Assembly (NCBI GenBank): GCA_963402885.1
Contig: OY727095.1
Span: forward strand, 5,523,001 to 5,587,000
Direction: 5' to 3'
From: Antedon bifida
Lineage: Eukaryota; Echinodermata; Crinoidea; Comatulida; Antedonidae
Length of the DNA stretch: 64,000 nt
Shown here: positions 34,601-43,258 of the stretch, piece after piece
How the letters are laid out: every line of letters begins with the position of its first letter
How positions within the stretch are numbered: position 1 is the first letter of the stretch
Translations under genes and position numbers: made by a program
Notes under the pieces: model-generated
What the model was told of the DNA's origin: nothing
The model's database searches: none
Seen by the model: only the letters and a program-made list of their open reading frames with translations

Positions 34601-35387
34601 GGAAACCGCCCGTCCTCTCCACGTTGTGTGTAAATGGTCATAAGGAAGAACATAGATTCTATATTTTTATTACCGTTACTGCTCGTCTGTGTAAATTGTC
34701 CTTAACTCTTATCCTTCACAGGATTGGACTGATGAACCATTTTGTTCCGGTTTTCCTACTTCGTTTTTAATGCCCGGATGTTTAACGTACTACTACAAAA
34801 CATTACTAGAACCTATAAGCAGGTAGAGTATTTTTATTATCATTTTTTAAATACATGGGTTTTTATGATTAAATGTATAAATGAATACTTACAAATTAAG
34901 AGCCTTCCATTGGTAAATATCCGTGTCAGCGTGTTATGATTATTTTCCGACTGACCTATTGATTAAAAAAAAAGCATGGGTTAAAAACAAACTAACAATA
35001 ACAAAAACTTGTTTAAAAATGTGCAATGTAATAATAGGACATAAATGCAGCACTTCAATTTCCAGGCTGCCCCCTCCCTCCCCCCTCCCTCTTTAAAAAT
35101 TCTCGATTCCGCCAAACGATTTTATACCTAATCAATGCTGTCCAAGGCAGTTGTTGGATAGTCTGCTTGCTTCAACATATTTGTAAATAAAGATTTTATT
35201 TTTAATAATTGGTTTGACTAAATGTCTGTTTAGGATACACTGGGCTGGATCAGCCTTATCATCTACATGGAAGGGGCACATGGAAGGATCGGTGGAGTCG
35301 GGAAGCCGAGCTGCAATTGAAGTTCTCTCCACTTTAAACAAAAAGGGCAAAGGAAAGGGCAAAACGGTTGCAAATGGACGTCCCTAA
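19684..35387 (+). CDS. Soluble MAO-family flavin amine oxidase, divergent active site
   Basis: Eleven exons join to 555 residues: 19684-19758, 24027-24285, 25231-25318, 28633-28804, 31715-31829, 32111-32268, 32833-33013, 33461-33735, 34197-34286, 34722-34822, 35234-35387 (TAA). The N-terminal 75 residues are Ser/Pro-rich. A Rossmann FAD motif follows (VVVVGGGLSGL, about 80-90), then EAKERLGGR, the CCGGW segment matching the MAO CGG region, GGSQTL, MPTGTMYRAVVTYSEAFWKKK, and the C-terminal FAD signature HMEGSVESGSRAA. Family members oxidise amines to imines with FAD and oxygen. Aligned by eye to human MAO-B, the covalent-FAD Cys397 is Phe482, the aromatic-cage Tyr398 and Tyr435 are Pro483 and His520, and Lys296 is Arg376. 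The protein ends with a Lys/Gly-rich tail and lacks the MAO membrane anchor, so it is probably soluble with non-covalent FAD. Substrate unknown; an altered-specificity enzyme or a pseudo-enzyme are both possible. Confidence 0.88.
19759..24026. other. First intron of the amine oxidase gene
   Basis: 4.3 kb of AT-rich sequence. It holds a CT-rich stretch (19970-20330), a degraded hairpin element (21225-21385) and a direct repeat of CCCGGTCGTTCGGCTATAAT (23120-23163). Open frames in the CT-rich stretch have no recognisable domain. No extra coding exon is needed for frame continuity. Confidence 0.5.
21225..21385. repeat. Degraded hairpin element
   Basis: Contains CACATGTGGTACCTGTATCA facing TACAGGTACATATATGAAACACGTGTGATG, plus GGGTTAGGTTA in the loop and CCTATGATACTG at the right. 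These resemble pieces of the hairpin at 9000-9112. Confidence 0.5.
24300..24575. mobile_element. Family A MITE with expanded internal tandem repeat
   Basis: Begins TCTGGTTCCCACTTGGACG immediately after an amine oxidase exon (donor at 24286). Between the ends, about ten copies of a roughly 20-base unit GCGCAACGCAATGATGTAGG replace the usual single copy. Right end is decayed (GCGCCCAAGCGGGGATTAAG). Minus-strand open frames here derive from the array. Confidence 0.75.
24583..24727. mobile_element. Family C MITE copy
   Basis: Left end AAGTTCTGTCTATCAAACTAG, interior ATATGGTAGTGATAT twice, right end GTTTGATAGTGTAGAGCTTT. It directly follows the family A array. Confidence 0.8.
25950..26300. repeat. 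21-bp minisatellite split by a MITE
   Basis: Units of the form GTGCTTCTGTGTTTTTACTTA run from about 25950 to 26090, are interrupted by a family A element (26091-26254), and resume to about 26300. Confidence 0.8.
26091..26254. mobile_element. Family A MITE copy inside a minisatellite
   Basis: Ends AAGCTTGGTTCCCACTAGG and CTAGTGGGAACCAAGCG; paired core GTTGACCAATGACAAGCG and CGCTTGTCATTGGTCAAC. Well preserved, about 164 bp. Confidence 0.88.
26352..26402. repeat. Retroelement-like fragment
   Basis: Contains AGATACAAGGTACAAGATAC followed by AACTTTATTGTCAAAATTG. The AGATT-CAATTTATTGTCA stretch at 44550-44600 is similar. These resemble the short terminal remnants of dispersed retroelements; the family is not identified. 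Confidence 0.35.
27133..27337. mobile_element. Family B foldback element copy
   Basis: Ends AAGCTTGGTTCCCACTTG and CTAGTGAGAACCAAGCTT; internal AAAGTGCTGTATTGCGTAATC, GGTTTGATTTCACGCAGGCG and GGGCATTTTCTTACGTTGCG. A degraded family A copy follows (27338-27452). Confidence 0.85.
27338..27452. mobile_element. Degraded family A element
   Basis: Has GACACAGCACAAGAACG, TTTGACCACAAAACCG facing CGCTTGTGATTGGACAATT, and a decayed right end CCTAGAAACCAATTTTA. Sits immediately next to a family B copy. Confidence 0.5.
28330..28537. mobile_element. Family B foldback element copy
   Basis: Ends AAGCGTGGTTGCCACTAG and CTAGTGGGAACCAAGCGTT with the usual family B interior. The flanks repeat GTGCACGATTATGATGATGCCG on both sides (28295 and 28541), so the insertion lies within or created a local direct duplication. 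Confidence 0.85.
29969..30255. mobile_element. Family A element with a second family A copy inserted
   Basis: An outer copy is represented by its left terminus (TTAGCTTGGTTCCCAG, 29969-30003) and its right interior (CCAGTTCGAATCATCATCC to TTGTGATTGGTCAAATC, 30200-30252). Between them sits a full inner copy at 30004-30180 with ends AAGCTTGGTTCCCACTAG and CTAGTGGGAACCACTC. Confidence 0.65.
30256..30435. mobile_element. Family A MITE copy, long palindrome
   Basis: Ends AGCGTGGTTCCCACTAGCG and TCTAGTGGGAACCAAGCT. The interior TCGCTTGTGATTGCTAACTG and surrounding bases match, in reverse, the neighbouring copy at 30004-30180, so the two form an inverted pair. Confidence 0.85.
30436..30800. mobile_element. 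Family A element interrupted by a family B element
   Basis: The left part of family A (30436-30548, starting AAGCTTGGTTCCCACTTGG) runs to GTCAAATCACTTA. A full family B element follows (about 30549-30754; ends AGCGTGGTTCCCACTAG and CTAGTGGGAACCAAGCT). Family A then resumes with TACATTGCTCTTACGTCC. Removing B leaves CACTTACATTG, implying a TA or TTA target duplication. Confidence 0.8.
31186..31399. mobile_element. Family B foldback element, reverse orientation
   Basis: Reads as the reverse complement of the other family B copies: CTTGGTTCCCACTAGCGACG at the left, CCCCGCCTGCGTGAAATC inside, then GTTCTAGTGGGAACCACGC at the right. Intronic in the oxidase gene. Confidence 0.85.
31495..31615. repeat. 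Short imperfect tandem duplication
   Basis: GAGAGGTGGTCAATTATGAG with AGAAGCGGTCCCTTAA recurs as GAGATAGTCGATTATGAG with AGAAGCGGCCCTTTAA; GAGGTGGTCACTTACGAG lies between. An (AT)n run follows. Confidence 0.55.
33128..33142. repeat. Homopolymer of 15 G
   Basis: An uninterrupted run of 15 guanines in an oxidase-gene intron. It is unusual in this AT-rich setting and prone to sequencing-length error. Confidence 0.9.
34511..34705. mobile_element. Family G inverted-repeat MITE
   Basis: Terminal repeats TAAAGGCCAATTTACACAGA and CTGTGTAAATTGTCCTTA; interior AGCGGAAAACTGCG and AGCGGAAACCGCCCG. It ends 16 bases before the acceptor-proximal exon start at 34722 of the oxidase gene. Confidence 0.75.
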
Positions 35388-36396
35388 CTATCACTGAACT
35401 AATCTGTTTTATACATAGATCCGTGTTTTCACACGAGCCAATCGACTTTGTAGCTGTCGAGTGAAAAGTCATTCTGCGCACGCCCATAAACATAATCAAC
35501 ACACGCAGATATGTGCGTAGTCTAGCGCGTCGTGCAAATGAAAGGTCTCTAAATCCTGTTTTTCATTGACCAATAATATATTCGCGCGCATCGAAAGCGT
35601 TGACTAAATATGCGCATGCGTATTATCATCTACTTTTAGTGGAAATGTGCAACCAATCAGAACTCAGGAATGTTCGATTCACGTGAATATATTATTATTC
35701 TCAGCTAATGAAAAGCGGGCTTAATAAGTTTTTTAAACAAGTAAAGGTCAATTTAAATTACCAAAACCTTTGATTATATACTTTCAATTACAGACCACCT
35801 TCAAAGTAAACACCAAAGAATATTATTCTATATTCAAATTTATGATTTTAATTAACACTCTTCCGTTCCGTGAAACAGAACAAGTTAGAATGTAGCTTTT
35901 AAGACCAAATCATTGCTGTTTATTTCAACTTCTGCGTCATAATGACGATTGTTTTAAGACAATTATTTTAAATAATTGAAAATTTACCAAGAAATTGAGT
36001 TCAAAATGGCGTCGGATGATTGTTCATCTAGTTGAGAGGATTTACATTCGCCAGGAAGAGTATAATGAGGTCATCATTCTGTACTAGCCTATGTTTTTTA
36101 TCATTCAAGGTTTTAGTTTGGTTTTCCAATTTACGCTGTGCCTGTTTTGGCAAATTATTTATACAAAATGCTATCATTTGCATTCCTTGGTACATTTTCG
36201 TATCTTTATAAATTACAAAATGGTAGCTATTAAAGTATATATAAATATACTGTAACTTTTACAATAATATAATAAATTGCAATAAGTAGTTAGAGGCAGT
36301 TTATTGATGTTAATTATCCTATAGTACATTCCACAACCTAAGGAGCTTTCCATTTGCGACGACCTAGGTTCCTGGAAATTATGAGGTGGTTTTATA

Positions 36397-36602
36397 ATCT
36401 TGGTTCCTCTGGGATCCAACGACGTAAGGACAACGTAGGTGATTTGACCAATCACAAGCGATGGATTATTCGAACAGTGGCTTGTCATTGGTCAACACGC
36501 TTGCGTTGCGTTTACGTCTTTGCGTTACGTCCTAGTGGGAACCAAGCTTTACGTTGCGCTTACATCCTTGCGTTGCGTCATATAGTGGGAATCAAGCTTT
36601 AA
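36397..36602. mobile_element. Family A MITE plus adjacent fragment
   Basis: A near-complete copy (TCTTGGTTCCTCTGGGATCC to CCTAGTGGGAACCAAGCTT, 36397-36549) is followed directly by a right-end fragment of another (CTTACATCCTTGCGTTGCG to AGTGGGAATCAAGCTTT). Confidence 0.75.
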
Positions 36603-39452
36603 GTCATAGTTCTTTGGTCGTCATAAACCAAAAGCTCTTTGTCTAGAGTTCCTATAGCGTTATTCTCCTGTATATATTATTAACGTATTATAAATATAGA
36701 ATTTATTGGGCAAGGGACAATTTGCAATATTCCGAATTTAGTTTGTTGACTTTGACTTCCATTTTTATGTGAACTTAATTTTAAACCTACTTAGAATAGT
36801 GAATTACAGTTCCAGTTAGCTGTAGGCAGCTGCGATACAATAGTATATTTTTGTAGTTATATTGTTCGTTGGTTTATAATTTTAAATAAAATAGGCAACA
36901 GTACAATGAATAGATCAAAACCTGTGATCACGTTCCTTACGTTCAACAAAGTACTATTGAGTACTTTTCTCAACTTCAAATCGAAAAACATTGAATATAT
37001 TTGGGGCTTCACGTTTATTTAATTATATTATATGATATGCCATCTTTTTCTTAGTTACGATACGATAGTATTTATTGTCATTTTTGCATCAAGGTACAAA
37101 TGAAATTTTGTTGGTTGATTTACATTTGATACACATACAATATAATAGTTGGTCGTCTTTAACCATTTTAGGTCTATTAGCGTACATTTGATTAAAATGT
37201 TTTTTTAGATGAACGAATGAAATGACGTCATAACATGAGGGTTATATGTGGCTATCAAACGACAATTTATAGCCAATTAAATATTGTGTAATTTCTAGTA
37301 ATTTGTTAATAAAATAATCCACAATTTAATATTAATCAAGATTTTGGAACAGAATTACGCGATGCAAAATAATTAAGCCTACATTTCCTTGAATCTAGAA
37401 ACTTGTGCCCGGTGACGTCATCAAATCCCCTGAATGCAATCTAGTGACTTCTTCCATCATGTTATATGTTTTACTTTCATGTGTAGTTATAGAAACAAAA
37501 CAATGTATACAACATTAATTTATGTAATATGTTGTTGTTTATATAAAAGTTGTTGATAGAAGTATGCAATCCCTCTAGCTCTTATATAATATTGATATTT
37601 GACGCCTTATCGGGTAGGAACGGTAGTTTAATTATTATCTTTGGTGCTCAGGTTGTGATTAAATAAAACAGTAGTGTGTTAGAAGAAAAATTTTCTTCAA
37701 ATCCTTCTTACCTACTCCACCCACCCTCATCCATCCCTGACTCCCCACAACCAAACTATCGTACTAATACTATACTGTACTAATTATTCCAAGTTTATGT
37801 TCGTTAATAATTAATGTATTATGTAATATATATAGAAATCTAATTAAGGTAAAATATTGTTTATTTTTGGTTCATGTTTATTAAATAATTGTGTGTTACA
37901 AGATGTTCACAGAAACCGAGTATAATGCTAAATATATTATGTCTGATGATAAAATGTGAATGTGTTTTCTTTACGCACTTAATACGTCACGAATATCTCG
38001 ATATGTATCGCTCTTTCGTGACTACTACAAAGGCATCTAACAACATGACACTGAGCTCGCCTTGTCAAGATAGGAACTCGTAACAGTTCCTTCATCGTAT
38101 GTCTGGCTGCGACAAATACCGACAGTACTGTACTATGTACATATTCTCCGCTGCGCTCGGTGTAAGCATGGATCTTAATCCATGGTGTAAGGGGCATGGA
38201 ACTGACCGTCACACATCCACAGGTAAACCTTTTGATCTCCGGAGCTCCGCATCATGTTGTTAGATTGCCTTGGTATAACACAACAATACATTTTCTTATT
38301 CCCATAGATTTCTCATCTCACAGTTTATCTTGTGAGAATAGCGCTGTGCGGATTGGATTTTCTCTCACGCCGGTCAAATATATAACTCTATAAGAAAATT
38401 ATGCTTAAATAAATAGTACAGAAAGAACCGTATTTAAAGCTCAGGTACAGGCATGAATTTTAAATATAATATTTGGTTAATTGTACATAAATAAAATATT
38501 TGTAACAGAAATTAAGACGAAAAAACATGAATTTCCCTTAATATGGCCAAATACAAAATTTGGCAAAATTCTTCCATAAAAACCAGGAAGACTTTTTTTC
38601 AGTAGCTAGGTAGTTAACCTAATGTAATAACATGTCTGGTGACTCCCTAGAAGGTGAAAAAAGATGGTGGATATACGGTGGATAATTTTTGCCATAGCAT
38701 GAAAATAAAAAGCTGAAGTTGAATAAAAATACCAGAAATGTAATATTCAAGTTATATTACCTATATTTAGTTATCTGATAACATTTTTTATCACACCGTT
38801 TATTTTTCATAGCTTTTTAAATTGCCTCTCTATTTACAAAATTTGTGTACAAAAGAATAGAGATTTTACTGTGTAATTTGAACTATCCCCCCACTGATAA
38901 GAAAGTGCTTATTTTCAACAAGCTTGTGTAACACAAATAAAATCCCAAAAATTATGAAACATAGGGGAAACTATAGATCGATAATTATTGGAATGTATGA
39001 TCAATAGAAATTTTTTGCCCGCACCTGGCCTTTAACAACATTATCTACGGCAGCAGCAGCAATAGAAATAATAACTAATAAAAATAATAAATACTAAATA
39101 AAATATGATTTGAACAAGAGCATAACAATACACATGTACGCTTTATATTCTACGATTTCAAACGAAGATATTCATTTTTATTGCGACCCACGACAACACG
39201 ACGACATTTTGTTGTAAAAAAAAACTTTAATAGACACTACGACGACCAGGAGTCAGTCTCACGCTTCGACCGGCTTATCATTTATTGTAATAAATAACTA
39301 AGCCCTTTTTATTATCGACTTTACGACGCGAAAATACAGTTGACTCTACGTTGTCGTGTGCGCGCGCGTCGCGAAAATAAAAGGATCACGTGGATTAACA
39401 AATGAATCTAAATGCTTTATAATTGGTTGCCTGTCGCGGTACGTACAAGTAT

Positions 39453-39650
39453 AAAGCGTGGTTCCCACTAGAACGCAACGCAGCGACGTATTGACGCAAA
39501 GTGCTGTATTGCGTAATCACAAGTGGTAACCGACGATCCAACAGTGCTGCAAACATCGCAGGTTTGATTTCACGCAGGCGGGGGCAAACACAATTATTGG
39601 AAGGGCATTTTCTTACGTTGCGTAGGTTGCGTTACGTTGCGTTGCGGTTT
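39453..39650. mobile_element. Family B element, right end truncated
   Basis: Starts AAAGCGTGGTTCCCACTAG with a typical interior, but ends at GTTACGTTGCGTTGCGG without the terminal CTAGTGGGAACC. The open frame reading through it is a by-product. Confidence 0.8.
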
Positions 39651-40338
39651 CAACATCGAGTAGCCCGCCATTTACAGATTGGAATACATACAAAAAAACA
39701 AGACAAAAGAACATTAACAAGGTCCACAAGAAGCAATTACAAACAGTTCTTAATTTTGGATTTAAATAAAGATAAACAATTAAAGAAAATAGCAATAGTG
39801 GAGTCAAAGGCAATACTGTATATGAATTTATTATATTACATTAAAAATGCAAAAGAACATATTTATAGTATACTGTATATCAATATTTACATATATACAC
39901 AGAAATGATATTGATATTAACAAGCGCAGAGCTTTTAATATTATTAACAATATTAAATTATATTTTGTAAACAAAATTTATTTGTACAAAATATAATCTC
40001 ACAGTTATACAAAACATACCAACTAGTGGTTGAAACAACATTAGGAATTCACACGAAATGCCTATAAATATCATTTATAAAATCTTTTTTTTAAATCAAA
40101 ATGAAGAAGGAAGAATGTGTCATATAGTGCACCTAAAAATGTGGATATAAAACATTCTTTGGATTATCCTATATTTAGAAAAATGAATGAAAATTGTAAC
40201 GATAGAAAATGAACAATTGATTATCTGTCTATTCGTAACAGTAAACAAAGACAAATTATTATATTAAGAGAAAGTAACTGAAGTATTTGCACCATTGTGT
40301 AAATTTAAATGGAAGAATGTTGATACAGCGTATTGGAC

Positions 40339-40474
40339 TTAAAGCGTTGTCTACACTATCAAACTCTATGTGACAAAAATGTGTGATGTGCCCATATATG
40401 GTAGTGATATGTCCATATATGGGCATATCACATTTTCTTGTCATATAAAGGTTGGTAGTGTAGACAGAGCTTAA
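40339..40474. mobile_element. Family C MITE copy
   Basis: Ends TTAAAGCGTTGTCTACACTA and TAGTGTAGACAGAGCTTAA; interior CATATATGGTAGTGATATG facing CCATATATGGGCATATCAC. Confidence 0.85.
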
Positions 40475-40588
40475 GAGTTTGCATGTTTTCACCATCACCA
40501 CCTCAATCCAGGAGCAGATACAAGATTTTTTAAACCAAGGAGAGCTAGAGGACCGTAGTACCTTGCCATATTAACATAGGCAAGGGCT

Positions 40589-40732
40589 CAAGACTCACTC
40601 GCCCCATGGTTCTGGTGGTAGAACAAGTCTTCTTGGATAAGGGCTATAAACCGTAAGTCCAGTGTACACATCTAGCTCATGTGCACGTTAAAGAACCTAG
40701 TACATCTTTCGAGACGAGTAGGGGATTACCCT
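40589..40732. repeat. Dispersed-repeat segment with GTTAAAGAACC core
   Basis: Contains GGTTCTGGTGGTAGAACAAG, GTGCACGTTAAAGAACCTAG and GACGAGTAGGGGATTACC and leads straight into the minisatellite. The GTTAAAGAACC core recalls widely dispersed metazoan SINE-like sequence, but I cannot name the family. Confidence 0.35.
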
Positions 40733-41230
40733 GGCCTGTATCATATCGGTACATCCCTAACTGCATCATGGCGCATATCATGTTGGTACATCCCTAGCCG
40801 CATCATGGCCCGTATCATGTCGGTACATCCCTAGCCGCATCATGGCCCGTATCATGTCGGTACATCCCTAGCCGCATATCATGTCGGTACATCCCTAGCC
40901 GCATCATGGCCCGTATCATGTTGGTACATCCCTAGCCGCATCATGGCCCGTATCATGTTGGTACATCCCTAGCCGCATCATGGCCCGTATCATGTCAGTA
41001 CATCCCTAGCCGCATCATGGCGCGTATCATGTCGGTACATGCCTAGCCGCATCATGGCGTGTATCATGTTGGTACATCCCTAGCCGCATCATGGCCCGTA
41101 TCATGTCGGTACATCCCTAGCCGCATCATGGCCCGTATCATGTCGGTACATCCCTAGCCGCATCATGGCGTGTATCATGTCGGTACATCTCTAGCTGCAT
41201 CATGGCCTGTATCATGTCGGTACATCCCTA
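40733..41230. repeat. 37-bp minisatellite, about 13 copies
   Basis: The unit is built of GCATCATGGCCCGTATCATG followed by TCGGTACATCCCTAGCC (37 bases). Variants differ at a few positions (GCGCG/GTG for CCCG; T for C in TCGG), and one copy near 40873 is shortened. Units abut with no spacers. Confidence 0.95.
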
Positions 41231-41461
41231 ATACTGACACTATGATGTGAATAGTTCCTCCAGCCTGTAATACTTGTACTTGTATCCTGCTTCCAGTGAC
41301 CTCCTCGCATCTCTACATGTTGTGCTGCCGGTTGCCCAGTCAATTTTGAACCTGTGTAACGAAGACTTTGTCGATCTTGTAAAAGTTTTTTGACGTTGTT
41401 AGAAACCTGCAAATGGATTAAGATAAATTAATGTATTTATTTGTCTGAGTAATCAGTATTA

Positions 41462-41766
41462 GTTTCTAAATGTGGATGAATAATTTCTAAATATGGATGG
41501 ATAATTTCTAAATATGGATGGATAATTTCTAAATATGGATGGATAATTTCTAAATATGGATAGATAATTTCTAAATATGGATAGATAATTTCTAAATATG
41601 GATGGATAATTTCTAAATATGGATGGATAATTTCTAAATATGGATAGATAATTTCTAATGGAGGGATAATTTATAAATATGGATGGATACTTTCTAAATA
41701 TGAATGGATAATTTCTAAATATGGATGGATAATTTCTAAATATGGATGGATAATTTCTAAACATTA
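41462..41766. repeat. 21-bp minisatellite, about 14 copies
   Basis: Unit ATGGATGGATAATTTCTAAAT with minor variants (ATAGATAAT, GAGGGATAAT). Because 21 is divisible by three it makes a 109-residue minus-strand open frame of a seven-residue repeat; this is not a gene. Confidence 0.95.
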
Positions 41767-43258
41767 AGTGCATGTTAAGCATGCCCATACCTGCAGTATT
41801 CTACAGAATTTTGCAATTTGGCCTAAAATAATAAACTGTCTTAATTTTTACATTGTAATTTTCTATATTTAGGTTTTGGCCATGGCAGCTGGTCCGACCA
41901 TTCCACTTTAATCCATCTATGCTCTATACAACATTAGTTACATTATTATATATAACACCAAAATAACCTCATAAACAATAATATTTTGGATTTATAAAGC
42001 ACCTACTACCCTCTAACTACAGTACATACAAAAAGAATAAAAGAATAAAAATATGAACATAAAAAATACCAAAAAAATATTTTAAATAAACCATAAATTC
42101 TATTATCTACTTATAATTTTTAGTAAAATTTTATTCTAGAATAAGATACTGTATCTGCAATACATATGGTTCATTGTTTTAAAAATTGAAATATATGCAA
42201 TATAAAAATAAAAGAGTTCAAGCATTATAAAAAGGTCACTGAATAATAAATACAGCAGATAGATGTTTGCTGTCTGTTTGCATAATTATGTTATTGTAAA
42301 GCTTTGTCTACACTATCAAACTTTGTGACAAAAAATGTGATGAGCCCATATACGGACATGATGTCATATCACTACTATATTTGGGTATATCACTACCATA
42401 TTTGGGCACATCACAATGTTTTGATAGTGTAGACAGAGCTTTAGCCAATGTTGCTTCAACAGCTTTCAATGTATTGCGTTGTGTATTTCATGTGTAATGA
42501 ATAAGGTGTCATTTTATTGAATCTTGAATATTCAGCCTCTAAATGTTGTTATCTTAAGATTTATGATTGAAATCAATTTTCTTTATTTAACCATGGAGGC
42601 CCAGATCAACACATGGTTATTCTTCCCTGGGGCCATGCACATACAAAAAATTCAAATACAATTTTACCAATTATAACGAATTTTTTTTTAATGAATTACA
42701 CAAGCCCAAAGTCAGGATTTTTACAGGGGTTTCGTTCCTTCCACAATAAAGGTAAAAATCAACATGAACTATGCTAGTAAGTTAGGCTTATTTACAATCA
42801 CTTCCTCTCCTGTGGCCACATTCACACTTAGACTAAGGGAAACACTTACTCCTATCTAAGTGAATACAATTTAAGGGAAATACTTAAATATTTATTGAGT
42901 TAAGTGAAATACGTGTATGAGGGAAATATCTCAGTTAAGTGTGATTGGTGAATACGGCCATTGCCTCTAGTTTGAAAAGGGCACTTCAAGTAAAAAGTTG
43001 ATTCTACAGGCCTGCTCCGACAAAACGCAATAAATAATGAGGATTTTGTACAAATGACAAAGAAAAAATGAGTGTACATTATTGCATATTATAAATAATT
43101 TAAATCACAATTATAATAATGAAAATGATGAAAGTGCTAAACCAGCTAGAGTATGTAAATAATTAAAACTAAGAAGATAAACAGATAAACACATGTCAGA
43201 AAAAGGTTTTCCTAGACAAAATAAAGACACACAATACAACAAATTTAATATTTTGTTT
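41767..43258. other. Spacer downstream of the TTC16-like gene
   Basis: AT-rich, with the family C copy at 42297. TTTATT on the plus strand near 42890 would serve as AATAAA for the leftward TTC16-like gene, and ATTAAA read on the minus strand at about 43243-43248 is closer. No coding signal seen. Confidence 0.5.
42297..42443. mobile_element. Family C MITE copy
   Basis: Ends AAAGCTTTGTCTACACTATC and GATAGTGTAGACAGAGCTTT; interior CATATTTGGGCACATCAC and TGAGCCCATATACGGACATG. Confidence 0.88.

Larger units (their letters stand above)
35388..40588. other. Gene-poor spacer after the amine oxidase gene
   Basis: Contains no exon I can support. Besides the MITEs listed at 36397, 39453 and 40339, it has CG-alternating motifs (35580-35620, 39355-39372) and AT-rich runs. 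A segment at 38160-38220 is slightly GC-richer with a short ATG frame ending at a GT donor, but no partner exon was found. Confidence 0.5.

Noticed and set aside
37979-38221. Possible small gene or exon on either strand (77-residue minus frame; ATG at 38169 ending at a GT donor)
   Set aside because: No partner exon, no recognisable domain and no repeat support; left unannotated.
39501-39908. Plus-strand frames sharing [14 protein letters not shown] starts (also 27167 and 30597)
   Set aside because: All lie in family B foldback elements and share the element's sequence; no conserved protein family seen.
40733-41230. CRISPR-like array
   Set aside because: Units are contiguous with no unique spacers, in a eukaryotic genome; it is a minisatellite.
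41459-41788. 109-residue minus-strand frame of a seven-residue repeat
   Set aside because: Produced by the 21-bp minisatellite, whose length is a multiple of three.
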